A stretch of 64,000 nt of DNA, taken from assembly GCF_900289175.1 (NCBI RefSeq), contig NZ_LT985747.1, positions 3,441,624 through 3,505,623 on the forward strand. The letters are read 5' to 3'. The DNA is from Paenibacillus faecalis (GTDB lineage Bacteria > Bacillota > Bacilli > Paenibacillales > Paenibacillaceae). This document shows positions 36,249 through 46,331 of this stretch, one piece after another. The stretch's first letter is position 1. Every line of letters starts with the position of its first letter. The translations under genes were made by a program, and so were the position numbers. The notes under the pieces are model-generated. The model was not told the origin of the DNA. It worked only from the letters and a program-made list of their open reading frames with translations, and ran no database searches.

Positions 36249-39200
36249 TTACTCGCCTACGACAAGCTTCAAATCCTGCTGCTCTATATCAAAAGAAGTT
36301 TTCGAAGATTCCGTATTTTTGGTTAAGGTGAATTCATCTACAACACGTCCGCCCATGGTCTTTGTTATCATCGTCAGTTCATTCCCTGAAATTTCAACCG
36401 AAGCATACATTTGTGTTTTTTCTTCATCGGTCACTTTCTGCCAATCTCTTTCGGTCAACGAATAGAACTTAGGTCCGGTAGAGCCTGCGATGACATAAGT
36501 CGTACCGTTACCATCTGTAGAAATTTCTTTGTTTTTCATCGGATGGGTGCGTACATAAATATGGTCATGACCATTAAGCACAAGATCAACCTGATGCTTT
36601 TCCAGAACAGGAGCCCACAACTCTCTGATTTCCTCCGTGTCATATATACTGCCGTAAGGACCTCGATGGAATACAGCGATTTTCCATTTCTTTGTTGTGT
36701 TCGCCAGATCCTGCTCCAACCAACGTTGTTGTTCTTCATATTGGTACTCGCTGTTCAGCACAATGAAATGAGCATCCTTGTAATCAAAAGAAAAATTGGT
36801 TCCCTTTAGACTCGGCACACCGTTCCCTGGCTGATTGAAATGCGCAAGAAAATCATCATTTCCCCTTGATCCCATCGCCTCATGATTTCCGATCGCCCCA
36901 ACCCATGTTGTATTCAAGAAAACGTCTTGAGCTTCCTTGAACCAAAGGTTCCACTCCTTCTCGTTAAAGCCTTTCTCAACCATATCTCCGGCCTGAACGA
37001 TAAATTGCGCATCAGGATGTTCCTGAACAGCTTTATTTACGATATTTCCCCATAGCTTGAAATCGGCCTCACTGCTAGCTTGGGAATCAGCAAAAAATAA
37101 AAATTTCAGATCATCCCCCACTGTCTCTGCCGTACGGAACGTCCCTTGCGGTCCATCATTTCCTTTGCCGTCTCCAACCCGATAAACATAGGCAGTTCCA
37201 GGCTCCAGATCATGAACTGCTGCTTTGTGCACCCGAATCGTGCCGGTATCGAACGTATGAAACAGTTCGTTCTCTCCGCTAATCTGCTTTACATTCGGCG
37301 CATCAAAGCCTGTAAACTCCGACTTTTTTACAATCTCGACAACAGTCTGATCTATACTTGGGTGAGTATGCCATGTGAATCCACGCGCGCGTGTCGGATC
37401 TTCACCCATATTTACGTTTATATTGTAAGGCGTCTTGCTCCCGGCCAACTTCGACACCGTAAACGCTGTAACGGGACTGTAGAAGGTTCCCTTAACGGCC
37501 TGCAGCTGGTATGTCTTAACTGAAGAAGTTAACGTACTCTTCGTCAACGTTCCGTCCGCATCCGTTGTGCCGATGACATTCCCGTCTGCTATAATCCGGG
37601 CTCCCTTAACTGGGGCTCCGCTCTCATCCTTAACCCGAAAGATCGTTTCATCACCTTCAACATGCCCGTGTTCATTCCATTCCAGTGTTAAATGCGTATG
37701 AATGTCAGCAGTTTGTGGGAGTCCAGAGAATGAGTGGATAACGTCCTCGGTGTTGGCAAAAGAAACCGAGCCGGATACGAAATCAAACGTATGGGCACCC
37801 ACAGCATCTTTTTTAACATCATACTGAATTTGTCCAATCAAATCCTTTTCCGTCAATCCAGCCGAATCCACCTTGGCCAGCTTGAGAACAATACGCCCCG
37901 CTTCGCTGTCGATATCAGCCTTAACCCTGGATTTCATCTTATCTTCTACAACAAGCTTTACGTTTTCCAATTTGTCAGGATCGTAAGCGAATTCGATCTT
38001 ACCATTACGAATGTTTGACGGGTTTACTGCCGATAAATCCAAAGTATAAGTGCCGCCAGCATAGATGTCCTTCGGTGTGCTGTAAACCAACTTGGCAGCT
38101 CCGGTATCCACGTTAAAGGTCCATACTTTAACACTTTGATTGCCGGAAAGATCTTTTACCGACACTTTGACTTGATGAATACCGTCAGCCAGCGGCTTGT
38201 CCGGTGTATAGTAAATCTCGCCTTTTGGCGGATACAAGGTGTGTTTTACTAATTCCCCGTCCAGATAAAACCGAATTTGCTCCGGGTCAATCAGGGTGCT
38301 GCCCGGATGTTTATCAGGGTCATACCCGGCATCCTCAGCAGTAACAGAAATGTTCGGCTGATTCTTTTTAACAGTTGCTCCATCCGCAGGCGAAAAATCC
38401 TTTAGCATTGGAGGGTCTATATCATCCTCATTCGGTCCGTAAAGCGCACGGATTTGATCTACATAAATAACACCGGCATCTTTTTTGGCGGCCGAGGTTT
38501 CCATATAACGTACCGGCATGTCCATCGTTAAAGGCAGCAGCCTTCCTTTTGGTACTTCTGCCTCAACATATTTCCAGCCTTCGAAATCAACACCGACTGT
38601 CTGATCGACAAAATCAAGCGCAATGATTCCTTTGCTGTCCCGCAATTGAGCACGGAGCCAATGTTTTTTGCCGTCGCCATACACCCACATGCCTATTTTT
38701 TCCGGATAACCGGGAATGACGATATGATGGTCCGGGCTCTTGGCTTGCAAATAAGCCCCGGAAGTTCCGGTTGTACCCGTAAAATCATATTCCAGCTTTA
38801 AAGAGCCATTACCGAACCGAACTAGTTCCTTATTCGTCTCAATGCTCGCTTTCACAAACTTATACTGCGCCCCGGCACTTTCCAGATAAGGGTCCAGTCC
38901 ATTTTCGAAATCTTCCAGAACGACCGGAGGAAGTCCGATATTTACATCAACAGAAGCTTCAACTCCTTTATAGCTTACGATAATCCTGCCTGTCTTCTCG
39001 GATTCGCCCGTTGCCATAAACGTCCCGTTCTTATCGATCGATCCGATATCCCCTTCCGTTGTCCACTTCAGCTGGCTGTTATCGGCTTGAATGACCTGAC
39101 CATTGCGAAGGGCTGTTACTTTCATCGTTTCCGTCTTGCCGGGAGCAAAGCTTTTTACGGTTTCGCCAAAACTCAACTCGGTCAGTTCATCCACAACTTC

Positions 39201-40640
39201 CACGGTACTCGTTCCGCTTAAGTTTCCGGTTCTGGCCTTTATTTCAGCCGTTCCAGCCAAAGATCCAGCTGTAAATACACCAGCTTCATCTATCGTCCCC
39301 AGAGCCGGTTCAACGCTCCATGTTGGCGTATCAGTTGATCGAACCGGATGCAGATGAGAATCTACAGCCGCTGCTTTCAATTTGATTTTGGAGCCTGAGA
39401 GCACCCGCTCCAACTGCGGCTTCACCACCAGCTTGTCCGCTGCTTCTTCCGGCGCCGTGTTCACGAGCAAAATCCCGTTTGCGGTCTTTCTTTCGCTGCC
39501 GTCGGACGGAGAATTAACCATTTGGCGTAATGGCTCTCCCGGCAAACGGGCAACAAGCGTAGTTGAACCTCCCCCGTCAAGATTCAAAGCGTTGACCGCC
39601 CCCATATCCTTCATGATCAGGGCCAGCTCATTTAACGTTACCCCTTCACTGTATCCGGGCTGCCGTCCATCTATAACGAACATGATGACGGTTCCGTCCG
39701 CTTTCGTTCCAATAGCGGTTCGAGGATGTACGCCGGAATCGCTGCTATGCTGAATCACGCCATCATCAATTAACAGAGCATTTCCGCCAATCGCCATCTC
39801 GACATCCTTCCATTCTGGCTCCAGATCCAGGAAGACAGATACCTCATCGCCAATCTGTAATCCATCCAGAACTTCACGATATTGTCCCGATGCCGATAAA
39901 ATCACGGTACCATCCATTATCGGTGTATTACCCTCATCCTTATGTATGGCTGATACTTTCAAGCTCAGCGTTTGACCGCTCTTAACCTCACCCGAAACAA
40001 CATCCAGTACGACCTCATCCCCCGATGTATTCGTCATCGTTGAAGAATGAAACGAAGGCGTATAGAGAACAAGCGCATTCGAACCCCGCAGGCGATTCAT
40101 AGCAGTGATCGCTGTGCTCTTTCCGGAAATGCTCAAAATCCGTGTCAATTGGGGGCTTGGTCCGTACATTGTCGTTCCGTCCTTTTTCATTCCAAAAGCA
40201 AATAATCCATCGGGTGGACTGTTTAAAAGCTCACCTTCTCCCATAAAAAAGCCTAAAGGCAAGCCATTCGACATATCATAAAAATCCCCGTTCATCGCAG
40301 CAATGACCCGATTTCCTTCACGATCTGCATTCGTGGCCATCCCGGACACCTCCTGCATCCCGTAAACCTTTCCACCACTCTTACCGGGTTGCAGCTTAAG
40401 AGCAGAGTTCTTCGGATTAAATTCCACATAATGAATTTGTTCCAAGCCCCGATTCAGCTTCATATTCTGCCACGTATATGTCGCTTCTGGTCCGATCTCC
40501 ATCTGCCGCTGGTCCAGCACCATTCCATCAGGAGACGATTTTTCCTTGGCGTCAGCCTGATGGACAGGCATAAATAAAGACAACAGCATTGCACCGCTCA
40601 GTAATAAAGATAGGATACGATTTCGCTTGAACCCTGTCAT
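36249..40640 (-). CDS. Secreted phosphodiester glycosidase / metallophosphoesterase fusion
   Basis: A 1463-residue exported protein. Approximate order: signal peptide 1-31; phosphodiester glycosidase (NAGPA-like) 95-395, with VIAAMNGDFYD, SGVHPRTAIGTK and LNLDGGGSTTLV; two Big-like domains 400-570; a CBM-like module 575-735; an Ig-like domain 740-850; a cohesin-like domain 855-975; a small beta domain 985-1060; a purple-acid-phosphatase-type N-terminal domain 1070-1170; and a calcineurin-like phosphoesterase 1180-1420 (ADSQ, GDMVEKG, GNHE, FHRGPYG, GHDH). It may cleave GlcNAc-phosphodiester linkages of wall polymers and remove the phosphate. No SLH or LPXTG anchor is evident. GGAGG lies about 10 bases before the ATG. 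Confidence 0.9.
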   Translation of the reverse strand: MTGFKRNRILSLLLSGAMLLSLFMPVHQADAKEKSSPDGMVLDQRQMEIGPEATYTWQNMKLNRGLEQIHYVEFNPKNSALKLQPGKSGGKVYGMQEVSGMATNADREGNRVIAAMNGDFYDMSNGLPLGFFMGEGELLNSPPDGLFAFGMKKDGTTMYGPSPQLTRILSISGKSTAITAMNRLRGSNALVLYTPSFHSSTMTNTSGDEVVLDVVSGEVKSGQTLSLKVSAIHKDEGNTPIMDGTVILSASGQYREVLDGLQIGDEVSVFLDLEPEWKDVEMAIGGNALLIDDGVIQHSSDSGVHPRTAIGTKADGTVIMFVIDGRQPGYSEGVTLNELALIMKDMGAVNALNLDGGGSTTLVARLPGEPLRQMVNSPSDGSERKTANGILLVNTAPEEAADKLVVKPQLERVLSGSKIKLKAAAVDSHLHPVRSTDTPTWSVEPALGTIDEAGVFTAGSLAGTAEIKARTGNLSGTSTVEVVDELTELSFGETVKSFAPGKTETMKVTALRNGQVIQADNSQLKWTTEGDIGSIDKNGTFMATGESEKTGRIIVSYKGVEASVDVNIGLPPVVLEDFENGLDPYLESAGAQYKFVKASIETNKELVRFGNGSLKLEYDFTGTTGTSGAYLQAKSPDHHIVIPGYPEKIGMWVYGDGKKHWLRAQLRDSKGIIALDFVDQTVGVDFEGWKYVEAEVPKGRLLPLTMDMPVRYMETSAAKKDAGVIYVDQIRALYGPNEDDIDPPMLKDFSPADGATVKKNQPNISVTAEDAGYDPDKHPGSTLIDPEQIRFYLDGELVKHTLYPPKGEIYYTPDKPLADGIHQVKVSVKDLSGNQSVKVWTFNVDTGAAKLVYSTPKDIYAGGTYTLDLSAVNPSNIRNGKIEFAYDPDKLENVKLVVEDKMKSRVKADIDSEAGRIVLKLAKVDSAGLTEKDLIGQIQYDVKKDAVGAHTFDFVSGSVSFANTEDVIHSFSGLPQTADIHTHLTLEWNEHGHVEGDETIFRVKDESGAPVKGARIIADGNVIGTTDADGTLTKSTLTSSVKTYQLQAVKGTFYSPVTAFTVSKLAGSKTPYNINVNMGEDPTRARGFTWHTHPSIDQTVVEIVKKSEFTGFDAPNVKQISGENELFHTFDTGTIRVHKAAVHDLEPGTAYVYRVGDGKGNDGPQGTFRTAETVGDDLKFLFFADSQASSEADFKLWGNIVNKAVQEHPDAQFIVQAGDMVEKGFNEKEWNLWFKEAQDVFLNTTWVGAIGNHEAMGSRGNDDFLAHFNQPGNGVPSLKGTNFSFDYKDAHFIVLNSEYQYEEQQRWLEQDLANTTKKWKIAVFHRGPYGSIYDTEEIRELWAPVLEKHQVDLVLNGHDHIYVRTHPMKNKEISTDGNGTTYVIAGSTGPKFYSLTERDWQKVTDEEKTQMYASVEISGNELTMITKTMGGRVVDEFTLTKNTESSKTSFDIEQQDLKLVVGE

Positions 40641-40802
40641 TCCATCATAACCTCCATCCCTTGGATCAAATTGTCATTCTTTTCATAGCTAATTTTCAAC
40701 AAGTCACCACCTTGGAGTCAGTATACCGATACCGTGTAAACGCCAGCCTTTCCCTGAGTTAACGCGATGTTAAATGAAAAAAATGTGATCTCGATCATTA
40801 TT

Positions 40803-40818
40803 AAAGCGTTTACATTGT
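40803..40818 (-). promoter_or_regulatory. cre-like box in the 404-base gap before the phosphodiesterase fusion
   Basis: On minus ATGTAAACGCTTTAAT fits the CcpA consensus with one mismatch. It lies about 160 bases upstream of the fusion gene, in the divergent region 40641-41044 between it and the epimerase gene. A TTTACA core could also serve as a -35 on plus. I see no gene in this region. Confidence 0.4.
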
Positions 40819-41044
40819 TTATTACATACTATAAAGAACTTGTCCGATGGATTAAAAGCATCTAATTTACCATATCTTTCAAAAGATTGCCGGGACAATC
40901 GAACCGATGACATGACTTTGGAACTTGGTCATTGTTAGAAAAATGTCTGAAAACTGCGCTTTATCAGTTATTTTGCAAATTTGATAAAACGCTTCCGCTT
41001 TACTATGATGAGAATATATGGAATTTCATTAAGGAGGTTTACTT

Positions 41045-41944
41045 ATGAAAATAGCCATATGCGGGGGAACCGGATTTATCGGTCAAAGCTTATGCAGACA
41101 CTGGGTTCAGGAAGGACACCATATCATCATCGTCACTCGTTCAAAGCCGGAGAAAGTGGAAAATGCGGATCAAATCACTTACGCAACCTGGGATGATATG
41201 AAACAGAAACCACAGCTGTTTGAAGGGCTGGATGCACTCATCAACCTCGCAGGTTCATCGCTGAGCCAGCGCTGGAGCGTCAACGGGAAAGAGCGCATTC
41301 TTTCCTCCCGTCACCAGACCGTAGCTGCAGTTGCCGAGCTGATGCGCCATCTGAGCCGTAAGCCTCCTGTCGTTATACAGGCATCCGCCATGGCCATATA
41401 CGGCACTTCTGAAGATAAAACCTTTGACGAGAGCAGTCCTTCACGCGTCATGGACTTTCCTTCAAGCGTCGTTGCTGAATGGGAGGAAGCAGCAGACCGG
41501 ATTCCGGTGGACAGGCTTATAAAGCTGCGCATCAGCGTAGTGCTAGGTAATGATGGCGGTGCTTTTCCAAAAATGATTCTCCCTTACAAGCTTGGCTTTG
41601 GCGGCAAAATCGGGAGCGGCCATCAATGGATGTCCTGGATTCATATCCGCGATATCGTAAGCCTGATTGATTTCTGTGTGCAAAACCCCGATATTAAAGG
41701 GCCCGTTAATGCTGCAGCCCCCCATCCTGTAACGAACAAGGAATTCGGACGCACCGTTGCCAAAGTTTATCGCCGTCCGCACTGGCTCCCTGTTCCATCC
41801 TTTCTGCTAAAAACGATACTTGGTGAGCTGTCCATGATTCTGTTAGAAGGTCAACGCATTATCCCTGTTAAAGCAGAAAAACATGGCTTCCAGTTCCAAT
41901 ATCCCAAGCTAATTGATGCACTGTACGATCTGAGAAAAAAATAA
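41045..41944 (+). CDS. TIGR01777-type SDR epimerase
   Basis: A 299-residue NAD(P)-binding protein of the YfhF/TIGR01777 group. The dinucleotide loop GGTGFIGQSL (residues 6-15) and an SDR-like active-site segment (QASAMAIYG) are present, and the C-terminal ~50 residues resemble the DUF1731 tail. AAGGAGG precedes the ATG by 8 bases. It stands alone. The biochemical reaction of this family is not firmly established; a nucleotide-sugar epimerase is a common but unproven label. Confidence 0.88.
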   Translation: MKIAICGGTGFIGQSLCRHWVQEGHHIIIVTRSKPEKVENADQITYATWDDMKQKPQLFEGLDALINLAGSSLSQRWSVNGKERILSSRHQTVAAVAELMRHLSRKPPVVIQASAMAIYGTSEDKTFDESSPSRVMDFPSSVVAEWEEAADRIPVDRLIKLRISVVLGNDGGAFPKMILPYKLGFGGKIGSGHQWMSWIHIRDIVSLIDFCVQNPDIKGPVNAAAPHPVTNKEFGRTVAKVYRRPHWLPVPSFLLKTILGELSMILLEGQRIIPVKAEKHGFQFQYPKLIDALYDLRKK

Positions 41945-41949
41945 AAATA

Positions 41950-41977
41950 AATAAGGGGCCTCACAGGTCCCCTTATT
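41950..41977 (+). terminator. Bidirectional terminator between convergent genes
   Basis: AATAAGGGG (41950-41958) pairs with CCCCTTATT (41969-41977), with inner CCT/AGG pairs. It overlaps the stop codon of the small minus-strand gene. Confidence 0.8.
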
Positions 41978-42179
41978 CGTCAATAACCCCATTCAACTTA
42001 AGTATTGCCATCGTTATTCCCCAAATCGCTCTTACGAAAGAAATCAGCCAGAAAATAAGAAACCCGATAAACACAAGCTCAATCGCTTTTTCCAAAATCC
42101 GGTGCCTAAGCTTGCTGTTCTCTGCCGGAGGAAGGTCATATTTAGAGGGCATTTGGGAATTTCTGATTTTCCTGGCCAT
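41973..42179 (-). CDS. Small hypothetical membrane protein
   Basis: A 68-residue protein with a basic N-terminus (ARKIRNSQMPSKYDLPP) and a hydrophobic helix pair (about 35-60: ELVFIGFLIFWLISFVRAIWG). ATG at 42177-42179 is 9 bases after GGAG; the longer frame from 42245 has no ribosome binding site. No family recognised. Confidence 0.65.
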   Translation of the reverse strand: MARKIRNSQMPSKYDLPPAENSKLRHRILEKAIELVFIGFLIFWLISFVRAIWGITMAILKLNGVIDE

Positions 42180-42295
42180 TACAATACACTCCATTTCATA
42201 AAGTATGTATGTAAAGTTCTCCTTCGCCAGAATATAATCCTTCAATTTATACCTTTTTAGTTAAAAATAAACTGGATCACATAGCCCTTTTCACA

Positions 42296-42781
42296 TTAGG
42301 ATACAGCGATGTAAATCTGTACAACCGCATTTGAAGGATCGAATTGTACCGAATCATAAAGCTCAAAGTCTCCCTTATATGTTCTTGTTTCTATATTATT
42401 TTGAAAATAAACCCAAATTTCTCGCCATGCTTCCACCACCACGGACTGTACCGGTCCCTGCTTGCTCGTAAACACCAGATAGTCTAAAGCCGGAATATCG
42501 GCTTTTCTGAAATTTTTCAAATGATCAGCATTAACCCCATCTTCCGTGGCCTCGCAGCCCAGAACGACCGTATATTCACCGTTCACATCACTGGCGTATT
42601 CCGTGTATAATCCATAAATTTGACCTGGCTTGATTCCAGACTGCTGCATTAAGCCGCTTTGAAAAAAGCTTCCCCAAAGCCCTGATATTTTTCCTTCAGG
42701 TCCCGCTTCCACCTGATTAGACGTTCTTGCAGCTACTCCGATCAGCCGTATTGCCGGTTTGCTTATACGCTCTACTTTCAT
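42296..42781 (-). CDS. GyrI-like small-molecule-binding protein
   Basis: A 161-residue protein of the GyrI/AraC-effector-binding fold (MKVERISKPAIRLIGVAARTSNQ, with YGLYTEYASDVNGEYTVVLG and WREIWVYFQNN). This fold binds amphipathic small molecules. It follows the WYL regulator by 37 bases and is probably cotranscribed and its target or ligand sensor. The ligand is not known. Confidence 0.85.
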   Translation of the reverse strand: MKVERISKPAIRLIGVAARTSNQVEAGPEGKISGLWGSFFQSGLMQQSGIKPGQIYGLYTEYASDVNGEYTVVLGCEATEDGVNADHLKNFRKADIPALDYLVFTSKQGPVQSVVVEAWREIWVYFQNNIETRTYKGDFELYDSVQFDPSNAVVQIYIAVS

Positions 42782-42818
42782 GGTTCATCCTCTTTTCATC
42801 TAAGAATATGACCTTATT

Positions 42819-43790
42819 CTAACCTGGAAAAGTGGACATCTGTCTGTCTCCGTTTACATACCGCCCTATAATTTGTTCCGCCCGCCGTACAACCTCTTCT
42901 GCCACAAAGTCCGGACTTTCTACCTTCACCTGATCACCAAAGCTTAGAATCATACCATAAAACCAATCATCCGGTTTCAAGACAACCTCGATCCTAAAGT
43001 CCCCATCCGGGAGAAGGGATACCTCATTGGGATGGAACACATCGGCCAACCGCTGCCTTGCTTCTTTCTTAAACGTCAGCACCAAGGTTTCATCGGGGGT
43101 ATCCGACCAGGATGCAGCCCACTGAAATTTCTCCACTTCCGGAGCTTCAAGAGTCTCAAACCTTTCCTCCCTTAATGCCACATGCTGAATCCTAGTTAAC
43201 CGGAAGATTCTGAAATCTTTCCGCAACGTGCAATAAGCGTGGACGTACCATACCGAGCCCTTCAAAATTAATGAGACCGGTTTTATCACTCGTTTCTGAC
43301 TTTGTCCGCTGGAAGAGATATATTCAATCATGGTTTTCCGCTTCTCATCAACGCCTTGTCTTAGCAGCTGCATCGTTTCTTTAATCCCAGCCCGATGTCC
43401 CCAAGGATTCATGTCCATGATCAGTCTGTCTTCACGCTGCTCCTCAGTGTAACCCCGCTGTGCTTTTTGCAGAAGATTTTTCACTTTTTCCAAAAGCAGT
43501 CCCGTTTCTTGATCCTCCAAAGCACAGTGTATGCCTTTAACAGCCGTCACGAGCGAGCTCATCTCCTCGATCGATAGCCAGTACCTGTCGATCATAAATT
43601 GTTCCATGATTTCAAAACCGCCGGATACCCCTTGGTAAGCAACAATCGGAACTCCCGCTTGGCTTAATGCATCCATATCCCGATAAATGGTTTTGCTGGA
43701 CACCTCAAAGCGCTCAGCCAGCTCCTTGGCGCTGACCCGACCACGATTAAGCAGCAGCACAGTAGTCGCCAGCAAACGATCTATTTTCAT
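42819..43790 (-). CDS. WYL-domain transcriptional regulator (YafY-type)
   Basis: A 323-residue regulator with an N-terminal HTH (ELAERFEVSSKTIYRDMDALSQAGVPI, residues 22-48), a WYL domain at about 145-215 (VKPVSLILKGSVWYVHAYC with the Trp-Tyr pair) and a C-terminal WCX-like extension. It probably regulates itself and the GyrI-like gene downstream. The effector could be a small molecule or nucleic acid; not determined. Confidence 0.9.
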   Translation of the reverse strand: MKIDRLLATTVLLLNRGRVSAKELAERFEVSSKTIYRDMDALSQAGVPIVAYQGVSGGFEIMEQFMIDRYWLSIEEMSSLVTAVKGIHCALEDQETGLLLEKVKNLLQKAQRGYTEEQREDRLIMDMNPWGHRAGIKETMQLLRQGVDEKRKTMIEYISSSGQSQKRVIKPVSLILKGSVWYVHAYCTLRKDFRIFRLTRIQHVALREERFETLEAPEVEKFQWAASWSDTPDETLVLTFKKEARQRLADVFHPNEVSLLPDGDFRIEVVLKPDDWFYGMILSFGDQVKVESPDFVAEEVVRRAEQIIGRYVNGDRQMSTFPG

Positions 43791-43998
43791 AAATGAATCA
43801 GCCTTTCATTTTTCTGCAATTTTTCAATTATATATCTTAATTCAAGCTAAACAACTGTAAAATGTGTTAAACCAATGTTAAAGTCCTCTTCAATCGGTAT
43901 TTATTTAATTATGATACAATAAATTGCATCGTCATTGAGGTTAGAAACGTATAGTAACACAATGCATCAATGCTAGATACATAAGGGGGAACGAAAAA

Positions 43999-44484
43999 AT
44001 GAATGATCGGCTTGCATCCATGCGCCGCTGTCATCCGGATTCTATCAAAGCTTCGCGCATTGCTGGCTCTTTGTTTTGGGCCGTACTCATCGCACTGTCT
44101 GTCGCGTATATCTTTTTTGCGCCTATCAAAGGTTGGACGGTGCTCCCGGGATGGATCGGCCTCGGGCTATTCATCCTCGCACTCATCTGGTTCACATGGA
44201 TCGAACCTGTACTATCCTATCGGATGTTCGGCTTCAAAGTAACCGAGGAGGAGCTTGAGCTTCGCTCCGGCTGGCTCTGGCTCTCAGACACCATTGTTCC
44301 GATGACGCGGGTTCAGCATGTAGAGCTGGAGAGAGGCCCGCTGCTGCGGCGGTTTGGCTTGGCTGAAGTGAAGGTGGTAACAGCTGCAAAAACACATGTG
44401 ATTAAGGCGCTTGAATCCAATGAAGCGGAGGAATTAAAAAAACAGATCGGTGAGCTTGCGAAAGTGGTGGATCACGATGAATGA
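43999..44484 (+). CDS. ydbS: PH-domain membrane protein, YdbS-like
   Basis: A 161-residue membrane protein with two N-terminal transmembrane helices (about 25-70) and a bacterial PH (bPH2/DUF304) domain (about 75-155: YRMFGFKVTEEELELRSGWLWLSDTIVPMTRVQHVELERGPLLRRFGLAEVKVVTA). The YdbS/YdbT pair is conserved in Bacilli; in B. subtilis it has been linked to resistance to some bacteriocin-like peptides. A good RBS precedes the ATG. Its stop overlaps the start of ydbT. Confidence 0.9.
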   Translation: MNDRLASMRRCHPDSIKASRIAGSLFWAVLIALSVAYIFFAPIKGWTVLPGWIGLGLFILALIWFTWIEPVLSYRMFGFKVTEEELELRSGWLWLSDTIVPMTRVQHVELERGPLLRRFGLAEVKVVTAAKTHVIKALESNEAEELKKQIGELAKVVDHDE

Positions 44485-46231
44485 ACCGGTGGAGAAACGA
44501 CTTCACAAGCTGTACATCCTGTTTCCTCTAGTGAGCAGTATTAAATCTATGATTCCGGTTATCATCTTGTTTGGAATCAAGATCATAAACGGCGAGTCTC
44601 TACAGGATCATATAAGATTCTGGGTTGTGCTTGGAATAACAGCTCTGATTCTACTCCTGATCATTTATGGATTTTTCCAATGGAGACGTTTCAAATATGT
44701 GCTGGAGGATAACAAAATCGTCATTCGCCGCGGTGTGTTCTTCCGGGAAGAACTTTCGATTTACACGGGGCGTATACACAGTATGAACATGGAACAGCCG
44801 CTGCTGCAGCGTATTCTCGGTTTAACACAGGTGAAAATTGATACGCCGGGAAAAAGCAATGATGGTGGCAAGCTTCCCGCCGTCTCCAGTGCAGAGGCTG
44901 AACGTTTGCAGCGCTGGCTTCGGGAACGAACGGCGGCAGGGTCCGCCTTGAGACGGAGCGATGATGTTCATGTTGAAGGTTTGCCTCATTCTGATGACAT
45001 CATTACAAGTGATAAGGCGCTGCTTAATAACATGCAGGCAGATGGGGCCAGTGACGATATAATCCATGCTGAGCCAGTTCATCAGCCCACAGTAATCGAC
45101 CGTCATACAGCAGCTCCTGATCGGTGCGAAATGAGCGAAGCCTCATCTTCCAGTCATTCCGTCCATGAAACGGAGGCTGCTCCCGAGGAACGAACCGTAC
45201 TGCTGCAATTATCAACAAAGCAACTGTTGATTGCAGCACTTACTTCGCTGAACATATCGTTAGCCATTGCCTTTGTTGCAGGTGTGATCTCTTTTGCCGA
45301 CGATATCCTGCCGGAAAATCTGTATACGACGATTTATGAGGAAGCGGGTCATTTTCTTCCCGGTGGGTGGATCACACTCATCGCCGTTGGCATCATTCTC
45401 GCCTGGCTACTATCAGCTGTGCTGTATACGATCAAGTATGCGGGATTTACAGTAGAGCGTGTTGGCAAACAGATTGCCATTACATGCGGCCTGCTGGAAC
45501 GAAAGCAGATGTTCTTCTCACCGCAACGGGTACAGGCTGTATCCGTCAAGGAAGGAGTGCTCAGACAGCCCTTTGGATATGCTGAGGTAAAGCTTCACGT
45601 CCTTACTTCAGAATCCGAAAAAAATCTGATCCTTCATCCTATGATTCCGATAAAAGATATTGCGAAGCTGCTTGAGAAAATCGTTCCACAGTACAGCGTG
45701 AACCCGGTGGATATCGTCCCTCCCAGGAGAGCGATCTGGCTGTACTTGCGTTATGAAATACTTATTACAGCTGCTGCATGTGCCGGGCTCATCTGGTATT
45801 TCAAGGAAGCGGGTTTATGGTCACTGCTGTTGTTTCCGCTCACCATCCTGCTGGCAATTGTGACATTCAAAGATACAGGCATGGCGATTCGGGGCAAACA
45901 GCTGACAATCAGGTCTCGATTGATTGCCCGTACGACCAAATACATCCGCCGTCCACAGATCATTAGCCTTAAAGTCTTCGGGAGCCGCTGGCAGCGCAAG
46001 AGAAACCTGTTGTCATTTGAGGTAAATCTTATGACAGGGTTGTATGACGGAAAAATATATAGCCTGGACCAATCTGCCGTCAAAGAAGTATGGCAATGGT
46101 TCCGTTATTCGAAAGATACGTCTAAATCCGATACATTTGACACATCCGAAAACAGCAACACGAAAGACGAGGGCACACCGCTTATGACTACTGAGTCCAA
46201 AAGAGATAACTGTGAACCTCATATCGGATAA
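44477..46231 (+). CDS. ydbT: PH-domain membrane protein, YdbT-like
   Basis: A 584-residue membrane protein with two or more bPH2 domains (an N-terminal one around 60-150 and others at about 320-400 and 470-545) joined by transmembrane helix pairs. Between domains lies a low-complexity Ser/Asp/His-rich linker at about 165-250, unusually long. ATG 44477-44479 overlaps the end of ydbS by 8 bases, indicating coupling. Together with YdbS it is likely a membrane complex, possibly for envelope stress or peptide resistance; the mechanism is unknown. Confidence 0.88.
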   Translation: MNEPVEKRLHKLYILFPLVSSIKSMIPVIILFGIKIINGESLQDHIRFWVVLGITALILLLIIYGFFQWRRFKYVLEDNKIVIRRGVFFREELSIYTGRIHSMNMEQPLLQRILGLTQVKIDTPGKSNDGGKLPAVSSAEAERLQRWLRERTAAGSALRRSDDVHVEGLPHSDDIITSDKALLNNMQADGASDDIIHAEPVHQPTVIDRHTAAPDRCEMSEASSSSHSVHETEAAPEERTVLLQLSTKQLLIAALTSLNISLAIAFVAGVISFADDILPENLYTTIYEEAGHFLPGGWITLIAVGIILAWLLSAVLYTIKYAGFTVERVGKQIAITCGLLERKQMFFSPQRVQAVSVKEGVLRQPFGYAEVKLHVLTSESEKNLILHPMIPIKDIAKLLEKIVPQYSVNPVDIVPPRRAIWLYLRYEILITAAACAGLIWYFKEAGLWSLLLFPLTILLAIVTFKDTGMAIRGKQLTIRSRLIARTTKYIRRPQIISLKVFGSRWQRKRNLLSFEVNLMTGLYDGKIYSLDQSAVKEVWQWFRYSKDTSKSDTFDTSENSNTKDEGTPLMTTESKRDNCEPHIG

Positions 46232-46290
46232 AGGCGCTTAAAAAAATGTACAACGTGTAATCTTCATAAGTATTGGTTTTCAAAAAAAGC

Positions 46291-46320
46291 AGGCGACCTG
46301 TCTAATCAGACAGGTCGCCT
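46291..46320 (+). terminator. Bidirectional Rho-independent terminator
   Basis: A perfect 13-bp stem AGGCGACCTGTCT / AGACAGGTCGCCT between the convergent YdbT and SLH-protein genes, with T-rich tails on both strands. Confidence 0.93.
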
Positions 46321-46331
46321 CTTTTATTTCG

